From CAYUEN01 sp964443745 (GTDB lineage: Bacteria; Campylobacterota; Campylobacteria; Campylobacterales; QNZT01), in contig CAYUEN010000007.1 of the NCBI GenBank assembly GCA_964443745.1, forward strand, positions 1-64,000: a stretch of DNA of 64,000 nt, written 5' to 3'. The translations under genes were made by a program, and so were the position numbers. The notes beneath the pieces were generated by a model. It was not told the DNA's origin. It saw nothing but the letters and a program-made list of their open reading frames with translations, and did not search any database. Positions 26,107-34,442 of the stretch are shown in pieces. Each line of letters opens with the position of its first letter. The first letter of the stretch is position 1.

Positions 26107-27404
26107 TTCTTCGTTACGATGGAGAAACTCAGCAGTTTGATTTCGGGATGGGCCTTGATGAAGGCGTTGAGTTCGTCGATTTTGAGCGACTCTATCATCT
26201 TCAGCTCCTCTTTGCGATAGCCCAGTCCCAGCCCTTTGTAGTACTCCAAAAAGGCGCCGGAAAGACGCTGATCGAGTGTTTCGTTGCGTAGGGGTTCGCT
26301 TCCGAGCAAAAACTTTTTCGCCTGCTCCAACTCTTCGGACGTCACCCCTTTTTCGACGAATTTCGCAATCACCTCCCTGACGAGTTTTATCGCCTCATCC
26401 TGCGACTCCAGCTTGGTCTGCAGATAGCCGGTAAAGTCGGTATAGGAGCGGTTGAGATTGATTCTGGCGTATGCCGAATAGGCAAGACCCCGTTTGACGC
26501 GGATCTCCTCCATCATCCGACTGCCAAATCCCCCCGCACCCAGAATGAACGCGGCGACCCGCGCTTTGTAGATGTTGTGTTTGTCGTCGACTTTGATGTA
26601 AAAAGGAGAACCGAAATAGATGTATGCCTGTTTGGTCTCCTTGGGAATCGTGACGGTTCGGGGCTTGTCGGTCGCGTCGTAACGGCCCAGCGGCTCCAGG
26701 GTGCCTTCGCTCAAGGGTGCGAGCGCCTCTTGGGCGAATCTCTTCGCCTCTTCGATTCGCATATCGCCGCCGACGACGACGATCGCCCGTGCGAGAACGA
26801 TGTGTTTGGCGTAAAAGGATTCGACGTCTTCGAGTTTGAGCGCTTCGATGCTCTCGATCGTACCGGCGAAAGCATGCCCGATCGGCGTCTTTTCGAAGAG
26901 AATCTTCTTGAGATTGAGGCTGGCGATGTAGTCGTAGTCGCTCTCTTTGCGTTTGAGATCGCCCAGCGTCATAAGCTGAATCTTTTTGAAACTCTTCTGC
27001 GTGAAATTGGGATCTTTCAGCAAATCGCCGAGCAGTTTCGCACCGAGCGAAAACCGCTCCTTGAGAGAGGAGAGTTCGATCACGAACGTCTCCGTACCGC
27101 TGTGGGCGCTCAGGTGGATCGCGTTTTCTTCGAGTCGGGTCGCAAAAGCGACCGCCCCCATTTTTTTCGTCCCTTCCCCGAGCATCTTCGCGCAAAAACG
27201 GGCGATTCCCGGATGTGCTCCGTCTTCGATGCTGCCGCTTTTTTGAAATACCAGTTGCATCGACGCGATGGGAAGCGTCGTCTGCCGTTCAAAAACGAGA
27301 GGGATCTTCACTCCCCCCACTTCGATCGAATCGAGTGTCGCTGCCAAAAGTACTCCTTGCAATAAAATGGTCGTAAACAGAAGGTGTTTGAAAAGATTGC
27401 TCAT
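26103..27404 (-). CDS. exported M16 peptidase-like protein lacking the zinc motif
   Basis: The 433-residue product has a signal peptide (about residues 1-22) and the two-lobed M16 (insulinase/processing protease) architecture. In active members a zinc site HxxEH follows the GxAH segment. Here the aligned stretch is G-I-A-R-F-C-A-K-M-L-G-E-G-T, so both His and the Glu are replaced (R69, C71-A72-K73). The C-terminal RVKRGLAYSAYA motif, typical of the regulatory lobe, is kept. It therefore looks like a non-catalytic M16 partner in the periplasm. The true start is the ATG at 27404 (ATGA overlap with mqnC); the longer frame upstream is an overlap artefact. Confidence 0.82.
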   Translation of the reverse strand: MSNLFKHLLFTTILLQGVLLAATLDSIEVGGVKIPLVFERQTTLPIASMQLVFQKSGSIEDGAHPGIARFCAKMLGEGTKKMGAVAFATRLEENAIHLSAHSGTETFVIELSSLKERFSLGAKLLGDLLKDPNFTQKSFKKIQLMTLGDLKRKESDYDYIASLNLKKILFEKTPIGHAFAGTIESIEALKLEDVESFYAKHIVLARAIVVVGGDMRIEEAKRFAQEALAPLSEGTLEPLGRYDATDKPRTVTIPKETKQAYIYFGSPFYIKVDDKHNIYKARVAAFILGAGGFGSRMMEEIRVKRGLAYSAYARINLNRSYTDFTGYLQTKLESQDEAIKLVREVIAKFVEKGVTSEELEQAKKFLLGSEPLRNETLDQRLSGAFLEYYKGLGLGYRKEELKMIESLKIDELNAFIKAHPEIKLLSFSIVTKK

Positions 27405-28462
27405 GCCTTCACCTCTTCGAATCTCTCCAGAATGTTGTAGGCGGTATCGCGCTTGGCCGGGATCTCGCCGATATCGCGAATCAAGCGGATCATCTCCTCC
27501 TGGTTCATCCTGTTGACCGCACCGGCGGCGGCGACGACGTTCTCCTCCATCATCGTACTGCCCAGATCGTTCGCCCCGAAAAGAAGCGCGAGCTGGCCGA
27601 TATAGCTTCCCTGCGTAACCCAGGAGCTCTGGATATTTTTGAAATTGTCCAGATAGAGACGGCTGACCGCAAGCAGTCTCAGATAACGGTTGGGGGATTG
27701 TTTGGTGATGGAGGGGATCTCTTGCGCGAGCCGCGTATGGCTGGGCTGGAAACTCCACATGATGAAGGCGCGAAATCCCCCCGTCTCATCCTGCAACTTT
27801 CGGATATGCTCCCAATGCTCTATGATCTCTTCGTCCGTCTCGACCGTACCGAACATCATCGTCGCGGTCGACTTCATACCTATGCGATGCGCCTCTTCAT
27901 GAACTTTCAGCCAATCCCTCACGTTGAGTTTTTTGGGGGCGATGACATCCCTGACCCTATCACTGAGGATCTCCGCACCCGCACCGGGAATCGAAAAGAG
28001 CCCTTTGTCCCGAAGTCTTCGCAACACTTCGTGATAGGAGATTTTCGAAATTTTCGCGATATAGTCGATCTCTATCGCGGAAAAGCCGTGGATCGTCACT
28101 TCGGGATAGCGCGTACTGATCCACTCGACCAACTCTTCGTACCATTCGATCTTGAGCTTGGGATGCACGCCTCCTTGAAAGAGGATCTGCGTACCGCCGA
28201 TTTCAAGAAGCTCTTCGATCTTTCGACCGATCTCCTCGAAGCTGAGCACATAGGCGTCCGCCTCTTTGGCATGACGATAGAATGCGCAGAATTTGCAGTC
28301 GACCCAGCAGACGTTGGTATAGTTGATGTTGCGATCGACGACGAAGGTGGTGATGCGCCGGGGATGGAGCTCTCGTTTTTTCGCGAGCGCCATTCTCCCC
28401 AGTTCGTTCAAATCGGCATAACGAATCAGCTCCAGCGCCTCTTCGTTGGTCATTCTTCCCAT
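27401..28462 (-). CDS. mqnC: cyclic dehypoxanthinyl futalosine synthase (radical SAM)
   Basis: MqnC cyclises dehypoxanthine futalosine in the futalosine route to menaquinone, the quinone used for anaerobic and microaerobic respiration in Campylobacterota. The 353-residue protein carries the radical-SAM cluster motif C52-x3-C56-x2-C59 in CWVDCKFCAFYRH. Family segments ILFQGGVHP, GLFSIPGAGAEIL, TATMMFGTVET and FIMWSFQPSHTRL fit MqnC rather than MqnE. The ATG at 28462 has an AAGGTGGGA ribosome site; a TTG 18 nt upstream is less likely. It heads the operon with the M16-like gene and recG. Confidence 0.9.
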   Translation of the reverse strand: MGRMTNEEALELIRYADLNELGRMALAKKRELHPRRITTFVVDRNINYTNVCWVDCKFCAFYRHAKEADAYVLSFEEIGRKIEELLEIGGTQILFQGGVHPKLKIEWYEELVEWISTRYPEVTIHGFSAIEIDYIAKISKISYHEVLRRLRDKGLFSIPGAGAEILSDRVRDVIAPKKLNVRDWLKVHEEAHRIGMKSTATMMFGTVETDEEIIEHWEHIRKLQDETGGFRAFIMWSFQPSHTRLAQEIPSITKQSPNRYLRLLAVSRLYLDNFKNIQSSWVTQGSYIGQLALLFGANDLGSTMMEENVVAAAGAVNRMNQEEMIRLIRDIGEIPAKRDTAYNILERFEEVKA

Positions 28463-28488
28463 CGTCCCACCTTGAATCAAAGTGGGAG

Positions 28489-28497
28489 ATTATACCA
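28489..28497 (-). promoter_or_regulatory. extended -10 promoter of mqnC
   Basis: The minus strand reads TGGTATAAT, an extended -10 element, ending 26 nt before the mqnC ATG. It lies in the 45 nt gap after the upstream gene and indicates that mqnC has its own promoter. Confidence 0.55.
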
Positions 28498-28507
28498 TTT
28501 TTTTATT

Positions 28508-30400
28508 TTAAAAGAGCGCTTCGATAGAGGTGATCTTGCCGCCTCGTACTTTGACGTTCTCGAAACGCTTGACAAATCCGTGCTCCTTGACCACGATGTC
28601 GTAACGCCCCGCCGGGATCTTTAGCTGCGCCACGCCTGTTCGTCTGGAGGAGAAATCGTAGGTGACGCGACGTTTGGAGCCGGCTTTGAAAACCTCCACT
28701 TTCACATAAAGAGGCGCCTCTCCCCTTTTGGCGACAACCAGCAGGGTGCCGTCGTTGAAGTAGACTTTCTTTTTCAACACGCCGCCGTCTCTTAGACGAA
28801 CTTTGCCCAGGCTCTTGCGCTGTTTGGCCGAAAGCGTACGGTAGGTGGCGCGAATCAGATAGGTGCCCGCCGGCAAGCGAATCTGTCCGCGGCTGGTGTA
28901 AAAGGTTTTGACACGACGGTTGGTTCTGGCGTCTATCACCTCCACCCAGGCCGAGACGGGGCGACCGTTGCTGTAGGCCCTGACCTGGAGCCTGGCGCGC
29001 TCTTCACTCTGATATCCCGTACCGAGCACTCGGTCGCTCATACGCTCCATCGGCTCTTCTTTATACTTCTCCTTGTCGATCAGCTTGGTGATGATGATCT
29101 TGTCCGACTTCTTCTCCACACGAGGCGGAGCGGGCTTGGGTTTCTCGATTTTCTCGACAACCGGCGCGGCCTTCTTTATCGGTGTTTCCACCACCGGCTC
29201 CGGAGCCACGCGAGGAGGTGTTCTCTCCTGTTTTAGTTTCGGTTTCTGTATCGAAGGTGGCGTTTTCATAGGTTCTATACGAGGCTCTTGTGTAACACTT
29301 CTTTTCACGGGAGCGGCTACTTGCGGAACCTGTTCAATCTGGGGAAGCGGTCTCTCTTCCGTGAAGGCGGGTGGTTCGACCTTTTCTCTCATCGGTTCGG
29401 TCCGCTGCGCCAGATGGACGCCTCGATTTTCGAATTTCGGTGTCGAAACCGGCATCGGCTTCACGTCGGGTGTCGCGATTCGACGATCCGGAGGCGTGGG
29501 TGAGACAGGCATACCCGGAGAAGTCGCTATCGGTGAAATTTTAGGTGCTGGTGGAACAGTCACCGTCGTAGAAACAGGCTCTCGTATCGTCGGTGCCGTT
29601 ATCGAAGGCGTAGATAGCGTAGGTGCGGTAATGCCGGGTTTGGGAAGCGATTCGGCTTTGGGGACTTCCGTTTTGGTGGGAATGGAAGGCGGGGTTGTAA
29701 CCTTTTTGGGCGGTTTTTTCGGCAAAACCGGTTCACCGAGTACCTCTTCTATGGATCTCTTCACGGGAGACTTTTTCGCTCTTTTTTTGCGATCTTCTCC
29801 GGTCAAAACTTCCGCGGCCTCACGCAATGCACGTTTTATTCCGTAGAGAATGCCATGGTTGGATTTTTTGGCTTTGGGTTTTGTGACTGCTTTCTTCACC
29901 GGTCTGGCAACCTTGCCACTATCGGCAACACGCTTGTTGGAAGAAGCTTTACTTCCATTCTCCAGAGGCGAAGAGACGGCACCTTTTTTCAAACTTCTTT
30001 TTTGGAGCGCATCCAATACGATGGGGGGAAGCGAATTGATTTTCGTAAATGTATATTTGAATCTTCCTTCATGCACGAAGATATCTATGATATCTCCCGG
30101 CTCCACTTCGTCGTTGAAGACAAAATAGATATCCTCCTTCTCGTTTTTTTGATCATAGAGTACCCTACCCCCACTTTTTAGCGTGATGTCGTAACTTGCA
30201 GGCCCCTCTTTGCCCTTTATCCAACGCGTCACACTCAATGCGTACCCTTTCGCCGGAATCAACGATACGCCGTCACCTTTTTCCAGTACACCGGCGTTTT
30301 CGATATCCGAACTATCGACAAATCGGATATCGGCCGCATCGAGCCATAAAGTGTTGATCAGCAGCGCGAGCAGCACCCGCTGGACAAATTTCCGTACCAT
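28508..30400 (-). CDS. exported proline-rich protein with C-terminal beta-sandwich repeats
   Basis: The 630-residue protein has a signal peptide (about 1-22). An N-terminal region of about 110 residues is beta-rich (YALSVTRWIKG, VEPGDIIDIFVHEG). A long linker at about 125-440 is rich in Pro, Lys, Thr and Val and is basic. Two C-terminal domains of the carboxypeptidase-regulatory/PEGA-like type repeat the pattern PAGTYLIRATY and PAGRYDIVVKEHG. The layout suggests a periplasmic or surface protein spanning the cell wall. I do not recognise a named family. GTG at 30403 or ATG at 30400 can start it; an AAGG site is upstream. Confidence 0.6.
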   Translation of the reverse strand: MVRKFVQRVLLALLINTLWLDAADIRFVDSSDIENAGVLEKGDGVSLIPAKGYALSVTRWIKGKEGPASYDITLKSGGRVLYDQKNEKEDIYFVFNDEVEPGDIIDIFVHEGRFKYTFTKINSLPPIVLDALQKRSLKKGAVSSPLENGSKASSNKRVADSGKVARPVKKAVTKPKAKKSNHGILYGIKRALREAAEVLTGEDRKKRAKKSPVKRSIEEVLGEPVLPKKPPKKVTTPPSIPTKTEVPKAESLPKPGITAPTLSTPSITAPTIREPVSTTVTVPPAPKISPIATSPGMPVSPTPPDRRIATPDVKPMPVSTPKFENRGVHLAQRTEPMREKVEPPAFTEERPLPQIEQVPQVAAPVKRSVTQEPRIEPMKTPPSIQKPKLKQERTPPRVAPEPVVETPIKKAAPVVEKIEKPKPAPPRVEKKSDKIIITKLIDKEKYKEEPMERMSDRVLGTGYQSEERARLQVRAYSNGRPVSAWVEVIDARTNRRVKTFYTSRGQIRLPAGTYLIRATYRTLSAKQRKSLGKVRLRDGGVLKKKVYFNDGTLLVVAKRGEAPLYVKVEVFKAGSKRRVTYDFSSRRTGVAQLKIPAGRYDIVVKEHGFVKRFENVKVRGGKITSIEALF

Positions 30401-30524
30401 CACGAAACAACCTTGTCTTTAAATTTACAAATTAATTTATAATACCAAATTAATATTAAAAAAATGGGATAAAAAAAGTGAATATATTATATTTTTGAAG
30501 AAAAAATGAAATTATTTGGATCTA

Positions 30525-30550
30525 TTCATGAGGGATCTCTCCCTCATGAA
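30525..30550. terminator. perfect inverted repeat after the DUF2853 gene
   Basis: TTCATGAGGGA, loop TCTC and TCCCTCATGAA form an 11 bp perfect stem, starting 3 nt beyond the DUF2853 stop. No uridine run follows on the minus strand, so termination is plausible but not strong. The remaining ~120 nt up to 30403 is AT-rich and holds promoter-like sequence for the proline-rich gene. Confidence 0.5.
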
Positions 30551-30552
30551 TC

Positions 30553-30897
30553 TTATGCCAAAGCGCTCTCTTTCTTGAACTTCTTGGCAAGCAGATAGTA
30601 AAACGTCGCCCGATATTTGTTTCTGTTGGACGTTCCCATCTGTTCGCACACTTCGCCGATCGCTTTGTCGAGAGCTTCGTCGCTCTCCTTCAATCCCAAC
30701 TTTTTCTTCAAAAAGTTCTCTCTCACCCTCTCCAGCTCCGATTTTTGACTGCAGGAGACCGTTTCGGCATCCTTGTTGTATATCGACGGACCGAGATTTT
30801 TGATTACCTTGTGCAAAAACGCGACATCCACGTCGCCGTTGTTGTGTTTTTTCACGTCCGCTTCGTACAGCGCCTTCTTTTCGTCCAGTTTGCTCAT
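30553..30897 (-). CDS. DUF2853 family protein
   Basis: This 114-residue, highly charged, mostly helical cytosolic protein starts MSKLDEKKALYEADV and ends with a KYRATFYYLLAKKFKK helix, matching the small DUF2853 family. The function is unknown. The ATG has an AAGGAG site 8 nt upstream and a TATACT-type -10 about 45 nt upstream, so it appears monocistronic. It separates the glycan operon's end from the proline-rich gene. Confidence 0.75.
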   Translation of the reverse strand: MSKLDEKKALYEADVKKHNNGDVDVAFLHKVIKNLGPSIYNKDAETVSCSQKSELERVRENFLKKKLGLKESDEALDKAIGEVCEQMGTSNRNKYRATFYYLLAKKFKKESALA

Positions 30898-30978
30898 AGG
30901 AGACTCCTTTCGAGATAATTTCTTTGTCAGTATAACATCAGCTTATTGTATTTTTGATTTAATTTGAAAAGTAGTTTG

Positions 30979-32745
30979 TCATTCGTGTTCGAATTCTGGA
31001 ACGATCTCCTTGAGGATGGCCACCTTGTCTTCGGCGTAGATCAATTTTTCGATCTGCGCGTTTAGTTTTCGTATGTCGTAAAATGTCGCTTTGGTCACCA
31101 TGATGGAGTCGTATTTCGTTTTGCGGTCCTCTTCGCTGATCAACAGCTCTTCGTAGAGTTTCTCTCCGGCGCGCAACCCCGTATAGAGGATACCCAGATG
31201 CTCTTTGTCGTAGAGTTTGAGCATCTTTTGCGCCAGATCGACGATCTTGACCGGTTTGCCCATATCGAGGATGAAGAGTTCACGCTTTTTCGCCAAAGAA
31301 GCCGCCTGTAACACCAGCTGGCATGCTTCGGGAATCAGCATGAAATAGCGAGTCACCTCCGGGTGGGTTACCGTAAGCGGCTGGTTGTGCTCGATCTGGT
31401 ATTTGAATTTCGGGATGACCGAACCGCTGGAGCCGAGCACGTTTCCGAAACGGACCGCAGTAATCAGCGTCTTTTTCGCCTCCACGTTCTGGGCGTAAAG
31501 TTCGCAGACACGTTTGGTCGCCCCCATGACGTTGGTCGGACGTACCGCTTTGTCGGTCGAAATGAGGACGAATTTCTCGACACCGTATTCGATGGAGAGG
31601 TCAATCGTGTTTTTTGTGCCGACGATGTTGTTGAGTACCGCACCTTCGACGTTCTCTTCGCATAGCGGGACGTGTTTGTAGGCGGCGGCATGAATGACGA
31701 TCTGGGGACGATGGGTTTGGAAGCTCTTGCGCAGAAGTTTCTTGTCGACGACCGACTGCATCAGGGAGATGTGCGCGACATCGCTCAACTCTTCGGTAAT
31801 TTTGTAGAGATTGTATTCGCTGTGATCGAGAAGTATCAGCTTTTTGGCACCGTATTTCGCGCACTGTCTGGCGATTTCGCTGCCGATACTTCCCCCGGCA
31901 CCCGTGATCATGATCGATTTGCCGCGGATGAAATTTTCGATCGCTTCGGTATCAAGATCCTTGGGTTTTCTCGCAAGCAGATCCTCGATCGAGAGGTTGT
32001 GCAGCTTTTCGTTCTTGTCGCCTAGAAGTTTGAAGTGTTTGATACGGCTCACACCCGCCTTTTTCAACCGTTCGAAAAGGCGATCGAGCTCGTCAGGAGA
32101 GTAGTGTTTGGTGATGATGGCGCTGTCGATCTCCTTTTCGGCCGCGATTTTTTCGATGGAGTCGATATGATCCACTCTGATATTACCCAGGTAACTGTTG
32201 AGTACCCGCGAATCGTCATCGACGATCGCAACGGGATAAAACGACAACTCTCCGCTATCGCAAGCGGAGATCACCTGTAGTGCCTTTTGATTGGCCCCGA
32301 CGAGCAAAGTGGGATGAATGTTTTCCGATTTTGAAATATCTTGAAAAATCCGTTTGGAAAAACGAAAGACACCGACAAGAAAAAGAGAGAGTAGAAAATC
32401 GATAAAAATCGTCGAGCGTGGAAAAGGGCCATGGTTGAAAAACAGTAGATAGATCCCGAAAACGAAATAGGCGACGATGAGTGCGCGAAAGAGTTTCAAC
32501 GCATCCCTAAGAACGAAAAAACGCCATGAGACGAAATAGAATTTCATCAGATAGAGCGTGAGGATTTTGATCGAAATAAGGGGTAGCACCAACGATTTGA
32601 AACTCTCCATATAGGTATCGGGGACATGGAAATTGAACCTGAGTTGGTACGCCATGAAGAATGTGACGAAAAAGATAACCGCATCGGCGCAGATGAAAAA
32701 AAGCGCTCTCGTAAAAGAGGTGGGTCTGATCCACTTTTTGATCAT
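30979..32745 (-). CDS. pglF: UDP-GlcNAc 4,6-dehydratase, PglF-type
   Basis: PglF makes UDP-4-keto-6-deoxy-GlcNAc, the first step to bacillosamine. The 588-residue membrane protein has four N-terminal transmembrane helices, a first Rossmann-like domain, and the catalytic SDR domain with TGAGGSIGSEI, STDKAVRPTNVMGATKR (the Met-for-Tyr active site of this class) and a C-terminal VTHPEVTRYFM segment. The length equals that of C. jejuni PglF. The correct start is the ATG at 32745, overlapping the pglE stop by ATGA; the upstream in-frame extension lies inside pglE. It is the last gene of the 14 kb glycan operon. Confidence 0.92.
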   Translation of the reverse strand: MIKKWIRPTSFTRALFFICADAVIFFVTFFMAYQLRFNFHVPDTYMESFKSLVLPLISIKILTLYLMKFYFVSWRFFVLRDALKLFRALIVAYFVFGIYLLFFNHGPFPRSTIFIDFLLSLFLVGVFRFSKRIFQDISKSENIHPTLLVGANQKALQVISACDSGELSFYPVAIVDDDSRVLNSYLGNIRVDHIDSIEKIAAEKEIDSAIITKHYSPDELDRLFERLKKAGVSRIKHFKLLGDKNEKLHNLSIEDLLARKPKDLDTEAIENFIRGKSIMITGAGGSIGSEIARQCAKYGAKKLILLDHSEYNLYKITEELSDVAHISLMQSVVDKKLLRKSFQTHRPQIVIHAAAYKHVPLCEENVEGAVLNNIVGTKNTIDLSIEYGVEKFVLISTDKAVRPTNVMGATKRVCELYAQNVEAKKTLITAVRFGNVLGSSGSVIPKFKYQIEHNQPLTVTHPEVTRYFMLIPEACQLVLQAASLAKKRELFILDMGKPVKIVDLAQKMLKLYDKEHLGILYTGLRAGEKLYEELLISEEDRKTKYDSIMVTKATFYDIRKLNAQIEKLIYAEDKVAILKEIVPEFEHE

Positions 32746-33842
32746 TTCACCACCTTTTCGACGATACCGGCGACCCTCTCCACGTCGGCTTTCTTCATCT
32801 GCGTTCCGGAGGGAAGACAAATACCGCTGCGAAACATCTTTTCACTGATTCCGTTGACAAAAGCGGTAACATTTTTAAAAAGCGGTTGAAGGTGCATCGG
32901 TTTCCAGAGAGGTCGTGATTCGATATTTTCTCTCTCGAGTGCTTCGATGACAAGAAACGGATCGGTCTTCTCGAAAAGGAGTGTCGTCAACCAGCGATTG
33001 CCGAGAGTTCCCGGGAGTTCGGGCATAAACGCCAACGGCAAAGAAGTCAGAGCCTCCCGGTACCATTCAAAAATCTCTCTCTTTTTTCGAACCCGCTCTT
33101 GAAGCACCTCCATCTGAGCGACTCCGACTGCGGCAAGAATGTTGCTCAAACGGTAGTTGTATCCAAACTCACGGTGTTCGTACCAAAGCTCCTTTTCCCT
33201 CGCCTGAGTGGCGTAAAATGCCGCCTTCTCGATCCACTCTTCGTTATCGCTCACCAACACTCCTCCGCCACTGGTGGTGAGAATCTTGTTTCCGTTGAAT
33301 GAGAAGACACCCAGATCCCCGATCGTACCCAATGCCTTTTCCCCATAGAACCCACCCAATGCTTCAGCGGCATCTTCGATAAGAAAAATCCCCTCCTCTT
33401 TGCAAATCGTGACGATCTCGTCCATTTTCGCACTCTGTCCGTAAAGATGCGTCAGAATCAACGCTTTTGGCTTTTTGGAAGAGGCTCTGATCGCTTTTTT
33501 CAACATTTCCGGATCTATATTCCAACTCTCGTCGCTATCGATCAAAAGGGGAGTCGCTTTCTGGTAAAGAATCGGTGCTACGGAGCCGATAAAGGTGAAA
33601 CTAGAGGCGAGGACACAATCTCCCTCCTTGACATCCAATACCCTGAGTGCCAGATGAATCGCCGCCGTAGCGCTCGAGGTGGCCAATGCGCCTCGCACAC
33701 CGGCAAATTCGGAGACACTCTTTTCGAAACGGTCGACGAACGCACCAAGCGGCGCGATATAGTTGCTTCGAAAAACCTCTTGAATATAGGCCTGTTCCTT
33801 ACCACTCATATGCGGAGGAGAGAGAAAGAGTCTTGAGGACAT
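32742..33842 (-). CDS. pglE: UDP-sugar aminotransferase, PglE-type
   Basis: This PLP enzyme of the DegT/DnrJ/EryC1 family aminates the 4-keto sugar from PglF. The 366-residue protein shows the PLP-binding EDAAEALG segment (Asp157) and the Schiff-base lysine K186 in FSFNGNKILTT followed by SGGG. Context directly between pglF and pglC supports the PglE assignment over PseC or LegC. Start 33842 (ATG) overlaps the pglC stop by one base; GTG at 33845 is the alternative. Confidence 0.9.
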   Translation of the reverse strand: MSSRLFLSPPHMSGKEQAYIQEVFRSNYIAPLGAFVDRFEKSVSEFAGVRGALATSSATAAIHLALRVLDVKEGDCVLASSFTFIGSVAPILYQKATPLLIDSDESWNIDPEMLKKAIRASSKKPKALILTHLYGQSAKMDEIVTICKEEGIFLIEDAAEALGGFYGEKALGTIGDLGVFSFNGNKILTTSGGGVLVSDNEEWIEKAAFYATQAREKELWYEHREFGYNYRLSNILAAVGVAQMEVLQERVRKKREIFEWYREALTSLPLAFMPELPGTLGNRWLTTLLFEKTDPFLVIEALERENIESRPLWKPMHLQPLFKNVTAFVNGISEKMFRSGICLPSGTQMKKADVERVAGIVEKVVK

Positions 33843-34441
33843 CACTCTCCCACCAGAGTCCGATAGAGATAGTGAAGGTCTTTTCGAAAGCTGTAATTTT
33901 CGACATACTCTCTATTGATCCTCACTTTGTCCGGATAGATGACTTCGTCGTTGTATTTTTTCGGATCCTTCTGCATAGCAAGCAATCGCTCCTCGTCTTT
34001 GTATTTGAGCGTCGCCGGCCCGGTAATGCCCGGCCTCACCGAAAGAATGACACGATCCTCCCCTTCAAGCTTATCGGCATATCCCGGCACGTCGGGTCTG
34101 GGCCCCACAAGACTCATCTGACCCATCAAAACGTTTATCAATTGCGGGAACTCGTCGATTTTCGTCTTTCGCAAAAGGGCTCCCGCCTTGGTTATGCGCG
34201 GATCGTTATCGGTCGTGACCGTCGTATCTATCCGAGGCAGATCTCGCATCGTCCTCAGTTTGATGATATGAAATATCTTCCCGTCTTTCCCGACTCTTTT
34301 TTGGAGGAAGAAGCCGTTTTGACGTGTCGATATCGTGGCGATCACATACCCTACCACCATCACCCAGCCAAAAGCGGCCAACAGCACCGAAGAAACGACG
34401 ATATCGAAGCCTCTTTTGATAAAACGTTCTTTGGGTCGCAT
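33842..34441 (-). CDS. pglC: undecaprenyl-phosphate sugar phosphotransferase, PglC-type
   Basis: PglC is a monotopic phosphoglycosyl transferase that puts the first sugar-1-phosphate on undecaprenyl phosphate at the inner membrane. The 199-residue protein has one hydrophobic re-entrant segment (about 14-36), the KLRTM motif, the DPRIT segment, KIDEFPQL and the MSLVGPRPD signature. Its length matches C. jejuni PglC (200). It starts 1 nt after the pglB stop. The usual neighbour pglD (UDP-sugar N-acetyltransferase) is absent. Confidence 0.92.
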   Translation of the reverse strand: MRPKERFIKRGFDIVVSSVLLAAFGWVMVVGYVIATISTRQNGFFLQKRVGKDGKIFHIIKLRTMRDLPRIDTTVTTDNDPRITKAGALLRKTKIDEFPQLINVLMGQMSLVGPRPDVPGYADKLEGEDRVILSVRPGITGPATLKYKDEERLLAMQKDPKKYNDEVIYPDKVRINREYVENYSFRKDLHYLYRTLVGE

Positions 34442-34442
34442 A

